Positions 34,982-45,566 of a DNA stretch of 64,000 bases are shown here, one piece after another. The DNA comes from Mytilinidion resinicola (Eukaryota; Ascomycota; Dothideomycetes; Mytilinidiales; Mytilinidiaceae). Both the position numbers and the translations under genes were made by a program. Below the pieces are notes generated by a model. It searched no databases. It was not told the DNA's origin and was given only the letters and a program-made list of their open reading frames with translations. The number at the start of each line of letters is the position of its first letter. The first letter of the stretch is position 1. The DNA is taken from NCBI RefSeq assembly GCF_010093595.1, contig NW_022985446.1, positions 455,616-519,615 on the forward strand, read 5' to 3'.

Positions 34982-37018
34982 ATGGCTTCCAATCTCACCA
35001 CCATCGAAGACGGCGATGGTCAAGAGTTCATTATCGAAGTCAAAGTTCGACCAAACCAACACCAACTCCGCCGAATCCAAAGCCCGTCTCACGCAGAAGA
35101 ACCTTCTACGCAGAATGGACCAGATACACTCAACACCCTATCACGAAACCCATGGAGAAGCACTGTGATTGATCGTCCCGACTCCATCTATGAACCCCCA
35201 TCAAGAGACTCGGTCCGGCGCAGCCTGAACAGAAATGCCAGCACCACCAGTCGGCTGAGCAAGCGCATGAGCCGCGCGAGCGACACCTTTTACGCCGCTG
35301 TAGAATACAGTGGGTGGGGCGAACCTCAGGAGTGCTCCCGGGGTATAGAATATGTTGAACTTTCAGACGCACGACGTTCGATCAATCGCGCTTCGTATGT
35401 CGAAACGTGCGATGAGATTCATGGGGAGATACATCTTGCTGATGGAGACACCGACGAGCCTCCACAGCAACCGACCAAGTATGGAATGCACTTCTACCTC
35501 ATTCTCTTCGCGCTAAGCATCACCAACGTACTCGTTGCGCTCGAAGGCACCGTCACTTCCACCGCCTTACCCACTATCGTTCGCGCCCTCGGAGGTGGCT
35601 CGTCGTACGTCTGGGCTTCGTCCGGATACTTCCTTGCGTCTACTGTACTGCAGCCGCTGTACGGACAGATGGCAGATATCTTCGGACGGCGGATCCTCAT
35701 CATCTTTGCCGTGTGCGCCTTCATCCTTGGGAGCGGCATTTCAGGAGGCGCTCCAAGCATGGAAATCTTGATTTTCGGAAGAGTCGTCCAAGGAGTTGGT
35801 GGTGGAGGCATCAACATGTTGGTCAACCTAATCGTGTGCGACCTCGTGCCTCTACGAGATCGTGGGAAGTTCATGGCTGTGATCTTTTCTGCCATCTCCG
35901 TCGGCACTGGCTTGGGTCCTTTCCTGGGTGGCGTTATTGTGCAGTCGACTACTTGGCGATGGGTATTCTACCTGAACATACCCGTCGGCGCGGTCTCGTT
36001 GGTCCTCCTAATTTTATTCCTCAAGGTCAAAGCGCCAACAGAAAAGACAACGTGGCCCGAGAAGCTGGCGAGGATAGACCTAGCAGGCAACGTGATTTTT
36101 GTCACTGGTGTCTCCTTCATTTTGGTAGCGCTAGCCTATGCTGGAACTTTGTGGCCATGGAAGAGCTACAATACCATCGTCACGCTTCTTTTCGGCTTCT
36201 CCGCCATTGTCGTCTTCTTATTTTACGAGGAGAGCAGCTACTGCTTGCATCCCACGATGCCGCTTCGGCTTTTCAGGAATCGCACTTCGGCCACTGCTTT
36301 CGTAATCACTTTCATCCACTCGCTCCTCACTCTTTTGGTCATTTACTTTCTCCCCGTCTACTTCCAGGCCGTCCTTCTCTCTTCGCCCACTCGATCTGGA
36401 GTCCAAATGCTCCCGACTGTCATCGTCCTAGTCCCTTTCTCTGCAATCTCAGGCGCGCTTCTCTCAAAGCTTGGTCGATACAAGCCGTTCCATCTTGCCG
36501 GCTTCTCAGTCATGACAGTCGGACTCGGCTGCTTCATTACTTTGAGCGCTCGAAGCCCAACAGTTGCTTGGATCATGGTCCAGTTCGTAGTGGCCCTCGG
36601 ATCTGGCTTCGTACTCAGCACCCTCCTCCCGGCTGCCCAAGCTCAACTCGATGACAAGGACACAGCTGCCGCAACAGCCACTTGGGCGTTTGTGCGGCAA
36701 TTTGGCGTGGTATGGGGAGTATCAGTCCCCGCGGCAATATTCAACAGTCAGATCGAGCACCTCTTGCCACGCATCGACGATGCAGGAGTGCGGGCTACGC
36801 TTGCCGGAGGTGCGGCGTACGACCACGGAACGAAAGAGTTCATTTCTGGGTTCTCAAATCCTCTCAGAGGTCAGATTATTTCAATGTACTCAGACAGTTT
36901 GAAGATTGTGTGGATCTTTGCGACAGCGATGGCCGGGCTTGGGTTTTTACTTGTGTTTCTGGAGAAGGAGGTGAAGTTGAGGACACAACAGAAGACGGAG
37001 TATGGTCTTGATGAGTGA
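34982..37018 (+). CDS. MFS efflux transporter, 14-TM drug:H+ antiporter type
   Basis: Single exon, 678 aa from ATG 34982. The frame opens upstream only with TTG at 34898. A hydrophilic Ser/Arg-rich N-tail of about 165 residues precedes the first helix (FYLILFALSITNVLVALEGTVTSTALPTIV). MFS signatures: YGQMADIFGRR (motif A), the SVGTGLGPFLGGVI region (motif C of antiporters) and DRGKFMAVIFS. Hydrophobic segments fit 14 helices, ending FATAMAGLGFLLVFLEKEVKL. Such pumps often export the product of the cluster they sit in. The N-tail is long for the family and Ser/Arg-rich, so it may be phosphorylated. Confidence 0.9.
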   Translation: MASNLTTIEDGDGQEFIIEVKVRPNQHQLRRIQSPSHAEEPSTQNGPDTLNTLSRNPWRSTVIDRPDSIYEPPSRDSVRRSLNRNASTTSRLSKRMSRASDTFYAAVEYSGWGEPQECSRGIEYVELSDARRSINRASYVETCDEIHGEIHLADGDTDEPPQQPTKYGMHFYLILFALSITNVLVALEGTVTSTALPTIVRALGGGSSYVWASSGYFLASTVLQPLYGQMADIFGRRILIIFAVCAFILGSGISGGAPSMEILIFGRVVQGVGGGGINMLVNLIVCDLVPLRDRGKFMAVIFSAISVGTGLGPFLGGVIVQSTTWRWVFYLNIPVGAVSLVLLILFLKVKAPTEKTTWPEKLARIDLAGNVIFVTGVSFILVALAYAGTLWPWKSYNTIVTLLFGFSAIVVFLFYEESSYCLHPTMPLRLFRNRTSATAFVITFIHSLLTLLVIYFLPVYFQAVLLSSPTRSGVQMLPTVIVLVPFSAISGALLSKLGRYKPFHLAGFSVMTVGLGCFITLSARSPTVAWIMVQFVVALGSGFVLSTLLPAAQAQLDDKDTAAATATWAFVRQFGVVWGVSVPAAIFNSQIEHLLPRIDDAGVRATLAGGAAYDHGTKEFISGFSNPLRGQIISMYSDSLKIVWIFATAMAGLGFLLVFLEKEVKLRTQQKTEYGLDE

Positions 37019-37620
37019 AAGCGATTGGCTCTCTTTTGGAGTTGTTAGATATGTTTTGTACTATGATTGTAGAATGATGTGAAATGATATTCGTACTTGA
37101 TTAATCTGGAAGCAGAGATGACCACAGAAGCCTTGACTAAGGTTCATTCCAAAAGGAATAGTTCATTCGGAAACGTGTGATTTTCGTGCATAAGCCACGT
37201 GATATGCATGTGATCCTGAATAAGTACCCTTAGATGAACTGCTGGGGTCTTCGCGCTTCCTCAAATAGCGCGTTCAAGATCCTCTGGGGATATGCTGATC
37301 TCTGCACAACGCTTAGACCCCTGAGACAAGGATTCGGGCACCGAAAGTTGGAAATCGTACTCTTGTATCGCGGGCGCCGAAGCTGAGTGGGGGCTTGGCT
37401 GATCTAACTCCAAGCTCGCGTGTCGGACAAGGGTGGCGGAGGCGCATTCCAGGTACGGCCAGTCCGGGCCGGATCCGAAATGGTAGTCTCAATCCGGCTT
37501 TGAAAGTTCCAGCGAGTGGCGGCCGCTACCCAGAATGCTAGGGAAGAAGAGGTTTAAGTTGAAGCAATCGAAGCTCTTCCGTGGAAACTAAACTTTGAAG
37601 GCTTTCGAAAAAAGTACACG
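37019..37620. other. intergenic with candidate regulatory motifs
   Basis: 3' region of the MFS gene and promoter of the P450 gene. CACGTGAT at 37196-37203. GTCCGGGCCGGATCCG at 37462-37477, about 145 bp before the P450 start. Confidence 0.45.
37462..37477. promoter_or_regulatory. GTCCGGGCCGGATCCG element upstream of P450
   Basis: Contains the CGGATCCG palindrome (37470-37477). It is near-identical to TCCGGGCCCGGATCCG at 43935-43950, and 15 of its bases match 10700-10714 inverted. Confidence 0.45.
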
Positions 37621-39255
37621 ATGCAATCGACAACGCTTTTCGCTATCCCTGCTCTGATTCTCGTGTTGGTGGCGGTGATTATCGGGAAGAAAACTCCCGG
37701 TACATCCATCAAGAGGGTAATATCAACTGTACTCGACGCATCTTTATCTCGCCACTATGCTTTCAAGAATGTTGAAGATGGCAGTAAGCTTCCATCATGC
37801 AGCTACGAGTGGCCAAACGGCCAAGGTATCTCTTCTCCCTGCTTTTCTTCCATTCCGCTTTCTGACCCTGGTGTGTAGGCGACGCTGCAAAGTTTTTGAA
37901 CGGGCAAAAGAACAGCGAGATTTGGGAGAGCCGATATGGAGCCATTTACCGTCTGTGGTCCGGCATGACGCCTGAAGTGTGAGTGGCTCGAGCATCTTGA
38001 TCGTCTTATGAACTAATCCGGCAACAGAGTCTTGACAAAACCGGAACACGTTCGAGCAGTCTTCAAAGACTCAGACAAGCATCTAAAAGCCGTCAACAAT
38101 AACTCCGGATACATGCTAGGCCAGCTGCTGGGACAATGCGTGGGCCTCGTGAGCCAAGGCCAGTGGAAGCGCGTTCGTGCCATTATGGAGAAGCCGTTTC
38201 ACAGGAGCATGGCAGCCACCTATATCCTAATCGTAAAGAAGAGGACCGATTCGTTCTTCCAAGAGCTCTTTGAAACAAGAGATCTATCACGCGGCCTCCT
38301 GGATCCTGCGGAGGACTTGAAACTTCTCCCTTTTCTCGTTGTCGCGGAAGTCGTCTACGGGCAGCTGGCCTATGATATTGAGCAAGAGCTTCGATCCCTT
38401 GCGCCGCAGCGAGAAGCACTGATGAGGCATGTTGTCCAAGGCGGCCTTGCTCGCTTCGAATGGGCTAAGCACCTCCCGACCAAGGCGAATCGCGAGCTTG
38501 CAGCATTCCAGAAGCGCTGGTTGGCATTCAACGAACTCGCGCATCGCCGTGCCATTGAGCAAAAGCTCCAATCTCCCATCATAGGCTTCTTCGCAGCTCG
38601 CGACCGCGGCGAGATCAGCACACAGGAGTTGCTGCATACGTTGGATGAAATGCTCTACGCCAACTTGGACGTGACTATTGGGGGCGTGAGCTGGAATGTC
38701 GTCTTTCTGGCAGCTTATCCGGACATCCAGGCGAGGCTCCGTCAAGACATCGAAGAGAGACGCAAAACGGCCGATGAGATAGGCGTTGAATTTGAAAAGG
38801 CGTACTTGCTCGATAATTCATCCCTCCTCGCCGCATGCGTGAACGAGTCCGCACGCCTTCGTCCACTAGCCGCTTTCTCGGTCCCGCAGGGCATTCCGAC
38901 CGCTCGCGACATTGGCGGATACCACTTCCCAGCCGGCACCAACTTCGTCATTGACTCGTATGCTCTCAACATCCGAAACTCGTTTTGGGGCGAAGACCGA
39001 GATAAATTCCGACCGCAGAGGTTCATGTCTGATGAAAGAACCCAGGCGCGCTATCATTACTGGAGATTCGGCTTTGGCCCAAGGAAATGCTTGGGACAAT
39101 ACGTGGCAGATATTCTGATTCGCAACGTATTGCTGCACCTCATTGATTCGTATGATTTGAAGATGATCAAATCGGAGGCCATGGAAGACTGGGAGCGCAA
39201 CAAGCAAGTTTGGATCAACCATCCAAACATGCAGCTCAGCTGCGAGCGAAGATAG
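37621..39255 (+). CDS. cytochrome P450 (cluster tailoring enzyme)
   Basis: Three exons: 37621-37825, 37879-37978 and 38028-39255. The introns are 53 nt (GTATCT..TGTAG) and 49 nt (GTGAGT..AACAG). About 510 aa. An N-terminal membrane anchor is at residues 3-22 (LFAIPALILVLVAVIIG). The heme-binding loop is FGFGPRKCLGQ, with the Cys near residue 450. NESARLRP is the ExxR motif, and DKFRPQRF is the PERF-like motif. The I-helix reads MLYANLDVTIGGVSW, with no canonical [AG]GxxT, so oxygen activation may use a variant arrangement; some fungal P450s have similar I-helices. Heme-thiolate monooxygenase of the ER membrane, probably oxidising the NRPS product. Confidence 0.92.
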
Positions 39256-39421
39256 GTGTTCCGGCTAGCGCGGTGCTGAAAAGAGAGGAAATCTGTACAG
39301 GAAATAGGAGGAGTGGTAGGTTATGATGGCTTCATTCGTGTCCAATAAGGGACAACATCTCCGGGCTAGCACTCCTTTTTCAGGGTTAATAGATGATCGT
39401 CCAGCTTTTGGATCCCATACA

Positions 39422-41916
39422 TCATTGCCACATATGATCCCAATTCCAGGTGTTGTCGAGATTGAAATTATTGTCATCAGCAAATCCGAACGTAATGTCT
39501 TGAAAGTTCTCGAACTCAGCGGCCATATCGGTCGCAAGACCCGTTAGGAAATAATCGGGCTCCTGGGGTACGTCCGCGGGATACTGGGCATCTCTTTTTG
39601 GCGATACAGAAGCGATGGTATTGGGTGGAGTAATGGTGCTAATTCCCTGCTATCAATATAGTCAGTATGAATGATTGAGCATGATGAACCCGGGGAGAAT
39701 GTACTGTTTGTGGCGTTGTCTTCGAACGCTTCGCTGATGCACTCGGATGCCCTTGGTCGCCTAGAACGACAGAGTGAACTAAGTTTTCTCGACAATCGGA
39801 CAAAGCCTTCATTGCTCCTTCGTACATAACGTGATTCTTGTTTTCTGAGAGAGCGCGTGATCGCACCGACTGCAGAGCAATTGATAGAAACATAATGTCT
39901 TTCAGATCGCTCCCTCGCTGTCCGACTCTACTGATCAAGCATTGGATAGTTTTTTCCACCGTTTTGACAAGCGTAGACTCGCTTCGAATGTTTGCTTGGC
40001 TCGTTGGCGATGCTCTTAAGGGTGGTTGTGTTGGAGATGCCTGATTCAGTACCTTGAGGTGTTGGCATACACTTAACGCGGCCCATGCCACATCATTCTT
40101 ACAACACAGGTAAAAGAAATTTTCTTGAGGCGAAGCTGTTTTGTCGCCACCTTCGACAGCCCGCGATGCGTAGTGATCTTGATACGAGAGGATTGCTAGA
40201 GAAGATTCAAGACAAGAGGCCTGGATTTCGGAGAAGGCGGGATGGTCTTGCCGACCAGCTAGCAATATCGGGCGATAAAGGCATAGTAAAGGCCGACGCA
40301 GATATAAGTCTAGAAGGACGCGGTGTAGTAAGGAACCAGCATCACCTGACGTTTTACCACCGTTCCCCATGTCCAGAGGTGGTGGTTTACGGGATAGCGA
40401 TTCTTCTATCCTCCTTCCGTATCCGGCCGCTTCCGCTAGATCTAACTGGATCGAGGTACTCTGCACAAGAGTCATGAGTTTTATACGTTGTGTCAAAGAA
40501 GAGGCAAGATAGACTTGGGCTAGTGTTTCGGTCATGACGCTTAGAGGCTTTCCAGTCGGTAGCTCTGTGGAGGCCAAGTCGAAGTCCGAATCATCGAGAT
40601 TGTGCGGCACTAAGGACGTAAAATCAACATCAGGAGCAACGATGGGCATCCCGGCATTGATTGATGCTTGCAGATCCATTTCCACAATCGTCGCCCAAAG
40701 CCTGCGTCTCATCTCGGCATAAAATGGAGAAATATCGCGGACTTTGGAAGGATCCACATGCAAACCCATGCACATGCCTGACCGTACAAGAGCACCCGTC
40801 GAGCTCCAAACCTTTTCCGGTGGCAGTTGTCGCAGACTTCTGGCCAAGAGGAGGAGCACTTCCACTTGGATCGTTGGCAATTCAGTTCGATGTTTTCGGC
40901 CAAGGTCGTCAATCCAAGCTTGTGTGAGATCTATCGCGGCATGCTTCAGGTAAGATCCGTGGGAACCATCTTCGTTTGGAGGGGTCTGATCATCCATTGC
41001 GTATCCCATAGCCAATACGGCAGTAACTTGCGGTAGGGTGTAAGAAGACCTGCAGAGCTCGGGGTCGGTGTTTGTCCAGATCTGATGGTACTGGCGCATG
41101 AAAGTAGGAATGTGGAGAATGCGCATGGTACGCTCGAAATAGCTACAGTAGATATCTACTAGTCTGTCGCAGGTCGACTTTGGAGGCAAAAACTCTCGTA
41201 ATTTCAAGAGCGCAAGCGAAAACTCTGGATCTGACTCTGCATTTGGTGATGTAATTTTGGGTTGGGACTTTCTTTGTAGGAACTGAACTTGCTTGACAAG
41301 TGCTGTTACTTGTTGATCCTTTGCAACATTGTTGATGAAGTCCTTGACCTCCGTGAACTATGACTATCAGCGCAAGAACTTGAAACTTTTCTTCCTTTCG
41401 CTGAATTACCTGATTAAGCAAGGTCACCCTATCATTTTGCCCATGATATCTCGATCTAGAGCCTTTCACAACGAGAGTCCCGAGGTCAAACCTGGGAGAC
41501 GCTGCACTTGATTGACTGGTGATGTTGGTGGCTGCAGGGCTACTTACGTGACACGTTGAGATGAGATCGCTGCAGTAAAGGGTTGAGGGCCAAGTCTGAA
41601 CTTACTTTTCGGTTGTGCTATGCATAGAAGAAGGCCTTAAAGAGATGAGTGCCTCCAGCTTGGCCACCCGTTGATGGAGATCCTCAACGGAAGTAGATCC
41701 GAGAGGCAGTGTACCTGCGGGCCGTTGCGGATTTGCTTGCACCGCGTCATGCTTTGGCTTGACAGTTGGAAACTGCTTGAACGTGCATTCGTTTGAGCAC
41801 TGAGCTTTGACGCAATTATCGCAGGGCGTAATCCGATCGCACTTGAGCTTCTTCTCTCTACACCGCAGGCAGGAGACCACCGGTCGCGGTCGCTTGCGTG
41901 ATCCCGAGTCGTCCAT
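39422..41916 (-). CDS. Zn2Cys6 transcription factor (likely cluster regulator)
   Basis: Four exons: 41916-41606, 41506-41410, 41357-39705 and 39649-39422. The introns are 99, 52 and 55 nt. About 762 aa. The zinc cluster VSCLRCREKKLKCDRITPCDNCVKAQCSNECTF is near the N-terminus, followed by a short leucine-patterned helix (VEDLHQRVAKLEALI). Exon 2 gives RFDLGTLVVKGSRSRYHGQNDRVTLLNQ. Exon 3 holds the fungal-specific regulatory domain (YFERTMRILHIPTFMRQY, RRRLWATIVEMDLQAS). The last exon supplies TGLATDMAAEFENFQDITFGFADD..NTWNWDHMW, an acidic, aromatic C-terminus typical of activators. Without that splice the protein ends in unrelated residues. The first intron acceptor (41507) could shift by a few codons. 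Its place among biosynthetic genes suggests a pathway-specific activator binding CGG repeats. Confidence 0.88.
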
Positions 41917-42437
41917 GGTGTATGCGTGTGAATTTTCCGGTATCTCCTGCTATCTCTATGATGGCAGCGTTGAGGGGAGGAGAAAGGGGATAGGTGGAGG
42001 TTGAGATCAAGGATAATTATAGGGTGTCAGGTTCGTCACGTAAGCAGACTAGCCCCTATCTAGCAACACAACACAATCTAGTCGAGACGGTGCAACGTGG
42101 TACAAATCCTCTCGAAGGGTCATTATACCAAAACAAATCCTTTAGAAAAGCCTGCACCTGAAAACGGACCTCACGGATGAGCGGATATTTGCCATGGTGC
42201 CTTCTAGGTCGTCCAGCGAGAAAGCAAGGGCTGCTCGTAGGACTTATATACATGCACATGGCGGTCCGAGTACGGGGTTGAGGTAAGAAACTAGTGTGCA
42301 TTGTATCTACTTGGCATACCCCAGATCCCACAGCGAATGCTATGATATTTCAAGAACCCTGATCCCATGAAAGCTTCAGACGCCAGCCATCTTGGAATAC
42401 CAAGCACTCCGAATAGCCTTCACGCGGCCTGCCCGAA
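41917..42437. other. intergenic, regulator promoter
   Basis: Promoter of the Zn2Cys6 gene and 3' region of the second flavin monooxygenase. Nothing else recognised. Confidence 0.4.
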
Positions 42438-43733
42438 TCATCCTACGAGCTTGGAAGTAATCCAGTCGACAGGACAGGTGTGTGCAACCTTTGTCTCAGC
42501 CTTGACCCAGGCCAAGACATCTTCCTCGACCAATGCATTGTATAACCATCCAAGCTCGCCGGCATCGCCGCTCTGCCAAGCCTTGCCCTCTTTCTCCAAC
42601 TTCTCGCGTTCAGCCTGGGGCAACCTTGTGTTGTTGAGCTGAAGCGTGAGTGCAATGACCTTATCGACACGCTCCTGGCGCATGTCCTTCCAGTATACGA
42701 GGGCCTTGTCGAGCGGCAGGTTCGCAGCTAGTCGGGGCAGAAGCGCAGCAAGCGTGAAGCTATCCTCAAATCCCTGCGAGGCGCCTTGTCCAGCGGTCGG
42801 AGGAATAGCGTGCGCCGCATCCCCAAGGATGATGACACGCTTTCCTGGAGAGAACCAACGCTCGAGCTTAGGCACAACGTAGTAGGGCCAGATTGACAAT
42901 GTGTTCTCGGGAACATTGTTGAGGGCCGATTGCGCCGTCGGCGGCCAGTCTTCGATATTCGTACGGAATAGAGCTAGCAGTTTTTCCTTGTCGGCTAGAA
43001 GAGCATCCCAGCCAGCTCTGTCCTGTTCTGGCCAAGCACGCTGTGTACCAGCGAGCACCTCGGACCCATCGACATTCTGAGGGGCCATGACAAAGGCGCC
43101 GTTTTTGCCGTGAATAGCGACGGGCATGTCGTAGTGGACTCCCGAAGGGATTATCTTCGTCTTTTGGATAGCGCACGTGATTGCGACTTGGCCAGAGTAC
43201 TTGGGTACGATGCCCGGGGCAACGTATTTGCGAACGGTGGAGTGAATGCCATCTGCGCCTACGAGGATGTCGGCAGAAGCGCGAGTTCCATCGACGAAAG
43301 CAAACGAGACGCCGTTATCGTCCTCGGAGATGATGTGGCTGAATTTCAAGCCATAGGTGACTGGGATGTGGAGTTGGTTGACCATGGCGCGGAGCTCAGT
43401 CAACAAGACCTGGCGGTACACGCGGAGTGCTTTGTACTGATAGAGTTTCTCATCTCCTAGATAATATCGATCTGTGGTGACTTCTTCACTATTCTTGAAC
43501 GCAATAGTCTCGAAGTTGTAACCTTGAGCCCTGAGTTTCTCGTAGAGGCCAAGAGTGTCGAGGATGCGCAATGCATTGGGAGACAGCATCAGAGCACCTG
43601 AGGTCGCGGTCGTGGGTTCACGGAGCTCATAGAGGTGGCAGGCAATGTCTTGACGATGCAAAGCAATTGCAAGAGTGAGGCCCGCCAGACCACCGCCGAT
43701 AATGGCCACACGGCTTGGAGGAGCAGACAGCAT
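42438..43733 (-). CDS. FAD-dependent monooxygenase (salicylate/PHBH-type)
   Basis: Single exon, 431 aa from ATG 43733. The frame opens slightly upstream only with a GTG. FAD-binding IIGGGLAGLTLAIALHRQ is near residue 12, the DG motif is LVGADGIHSTVRKYV, and the second FAD motif is ILGDAAHAIPPTAGQGASQGFEDSFTL. A group A flavoprotein hydroxylase, related in fold to but not closely matching the monooxygenase at 31.6 kb. The intronless structure contrasts with the neighbouring oxidases. It is divergent from the NAD(P)-binding protein gene across a 366-bp promoter carrying two CGGATCCG palindromes, which ties it to the cluster. Acts on a small aromatic or carbonyl substrate, identity unknown. Confidence 0.9.
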   Translation of the reverse strand: MLSAPPSRVAIIGGGLAGLTLAIALHRQDIACHLYELREPTTATSGALMLSPNALRILDTLGLYEKLRAQGYNFETIAFKNSEEVTTDRYYLGDEKLYQYKALRVYRQVLLTELRAMVNQLHIPVTYGLKFSHIISEDDNGVSFAFVDGTRASADILVGADGIHSTVRKYVAPGIVPKYSGQVAITCAIQKTKIIPSGVHYDMPVAIHGKNGAFVMAPQNVDGSEVLAGTQRAWPEQDRAGWDALLADKEKLLALFRTNIEDWPPTAQSALNNVPENTLSIWPYYVVPKLERWFSPGKRVIILGDAAHAIPPTAGQGASQGFEDSFTLAALLPRLAANLPLDKALVYWKDMRQERVDKVIALTLQLNNTRLPQAEREKLEKEGKAWQSGDAGELGWLYNALVEEDVLAWVKAETKVAHTCPVDWITSKLVG

Positions 43734-44099
43734 GACGTGTGGTGTATCAGGCACACGGTTGAGGTAGAATTGATGCTTGAAATTGAGACTTGATAGGGTT
43801 CAGTAGATCCGTGAGTGATTTTGGGAGAGTGATGGAGAGGATGAGTCTTTGAACATGTCAGGGAGGGTAAGGAATAAGTATTAAGGGCCAGGGAGCTTTG
43901 TCCGAGCACGTGAATGCTCTCCGGATCCGGTAAATCCGGGCCCGGATCCGAACATCTGCACCTACCATTCAATAAATACACCACGCTGCTGGCTTTCTCT
44001 AAGACACAGCAAACAGCAAACTCACGGCTTCTACTTCTAGTACTTGAAAGCCTTACATCTACAACTCAGAATTTCACCTTACCTCACAAAGCAATCACC
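43734..44099. promoter_or_regulatory. divergent promoter with two CGGATCCG palindromes
   Basis: Separates the start codons of the second flavin monooxygenase and the NAD(P)-binding protein. CGGATCCG lies at 43922-43929 and 43943-43950, the second within TCCGGGCCCGGATCCG (43935-43950). A CACGTG hexamer is at 43908-43913. The densest motif group in the window. Confidence 0.55.
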
Positions 44100-44860
44100 A
44101 TGAAGGTTCTCGTCATCGGAGGCAGTGGTCGCACCGGCAAGCTCGTTATCGACGAGCTTCTCCAGCGAGGTACGCTTCTCGCCATTCTGCACTCCGAAGG
44201 TCCTCACTAACATAGATTAGGCCATCAAGTCACTACTCTCGCTCGGACTCCCTCTTCGGTGGAAGCCAAGCCTGGCCTCAAGATCGTAGCCGGTACGCAT
44301 TCCTCGCAAGCAACAACCCCCACCTCATTGACAGTACCACAGGCACTCCCATGAAGAAAGAGGACGTCCGCGCCGCGTTCCAGGCCTCTATTCCCTCCGT
44401 CGTCCTCGTAACCCTCTCCGCGCCCCGCGCAGGCGACAGCCCCTTCGCCGCAAACATCTCCCCACCGCGCCTCATGGCCGACTCCAACGCCAACGTCGTG
44501 GCTGCCATGAAAGAGTTCGGCGTGCCCAAGGTGGTCATCATGCAGGCTCAAGGCGTGGGCGACTCCTGGCCCAACATGAACTGCATCATGCGCCTGCTCA
44601 TGAAGAAGAGCAACATGATCTACCAGTACGACGACCATAATCTTGTGGACCAGGAGGTCAGGGCCAGCGGCGTGACATACGTGATGGTGCGTCCAGCGCG
44701 GCTGGAAGAGGGAGAGGCGAAGGAGGTGAAGGAGTGGCCGAATGCAGGAAAGGGAGTGGGGATGATGGCTGCTATTACGAGGGGAAGTGTTGCGAAGTGG
44801 CTGGTTGATGCGGCGGAGAGCGGCAAGTGGGATAATACTGCTCCGGTAATTACGAATTAG
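44100..44860 (+). CDS. NAD(P)-binding Rossmann protein (NmrA / biliverdin reductase B-like)
   Basis: Three exons: 44100-44169, 44221-44292 and 44343-44860. The introns are 51 nt (GTACGC..TTAG) and 50 nt (GTACGC..CACAG). About 219 aa. It opens MKVLVIGGSGRTGKLVIDELLQRGHQVTTLAR, an atypical-SDR nucleotide-binding motif (GGxGxTG). VTYVMVRPARLEEGEA and ITRGSVAKWLVDAAES are the usual later blocks. There is no YxxxK catalytic pair, so it is either a reductase of the flavin/biliverdin type or a redox-sensing protein. It shares a promoter with the second flavin monooxygenase. Supplying reduced flavin or tuning regulation in the cluster is possible but unproven. Confidence 0.88.
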
Positions 44861-45566
44861 TAGTGACTCCGTCTCGAGAGACTGAGTGTTGAGGCAGTGG
44901 AATGCGGGTGAATATGCGAGATTGTGTTTATGGGAGGCGTCGAGGTTGAGTTCTAGGTTCCTCGGAACTTTTTGTACTTTAGACTAGACTTGGCCCGAGC
45001 TCAAATCGAAGTCACATGACTTTTACACCCCAGTGTCAGAAGAATTATAGATGATACTTACCCCACAGACTGGTGGCTATTCGTCGAATCTCCCGGCATT
45101 CGTATGACCTTTCTGTGTCTACTCATCATCATCACAACAAGATTGCAAGTAACTCAATACACTGCACAACTCATGCCCGCGATGTGTATTCCAAATATCT
45201 CCTATAGGCCATCGGATAGTACGAAGAAAAAAGACACTTTTTACCCCTCTAGAAACCCCAAAGATACCCAATACACCAACCTAACCCCCATGCGCCACAC
45301 GTTCGACCCAACAACCGAACCCAGGGAAAGATGTTGAGATCATCCCTTAGCTACAACACCATACCATTGTAGCATTGCACTTTGCTTCGACGAGTCGTCA
45401 TCTTGAGTTAAGTAGGCTGCTTAATCGTTCATATGACACCAGTCCTATCTTTCGTATTTCCACAAGCGCCCACCTCTTAGCCATCGCCTAACGCTAGACG
45501 CAGTATGTAGCGTAAAGCCTATAGAAGTTGTGTCGAGTATATAGAGTATTCGGTTGTTCCAGGTAT
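44861..45566. other. intergenic between convergent genes
   Basis: 3' regions of the NAD(P)-binding protein and Rieske genes. No supported ORF. Confidence 0.4.

Noticed and set aside
35713..36654. 313-aa plus-strand ORF inside the MFS gene
   Set aside because: Out-of-frame shadow of the transporter coding sequence.
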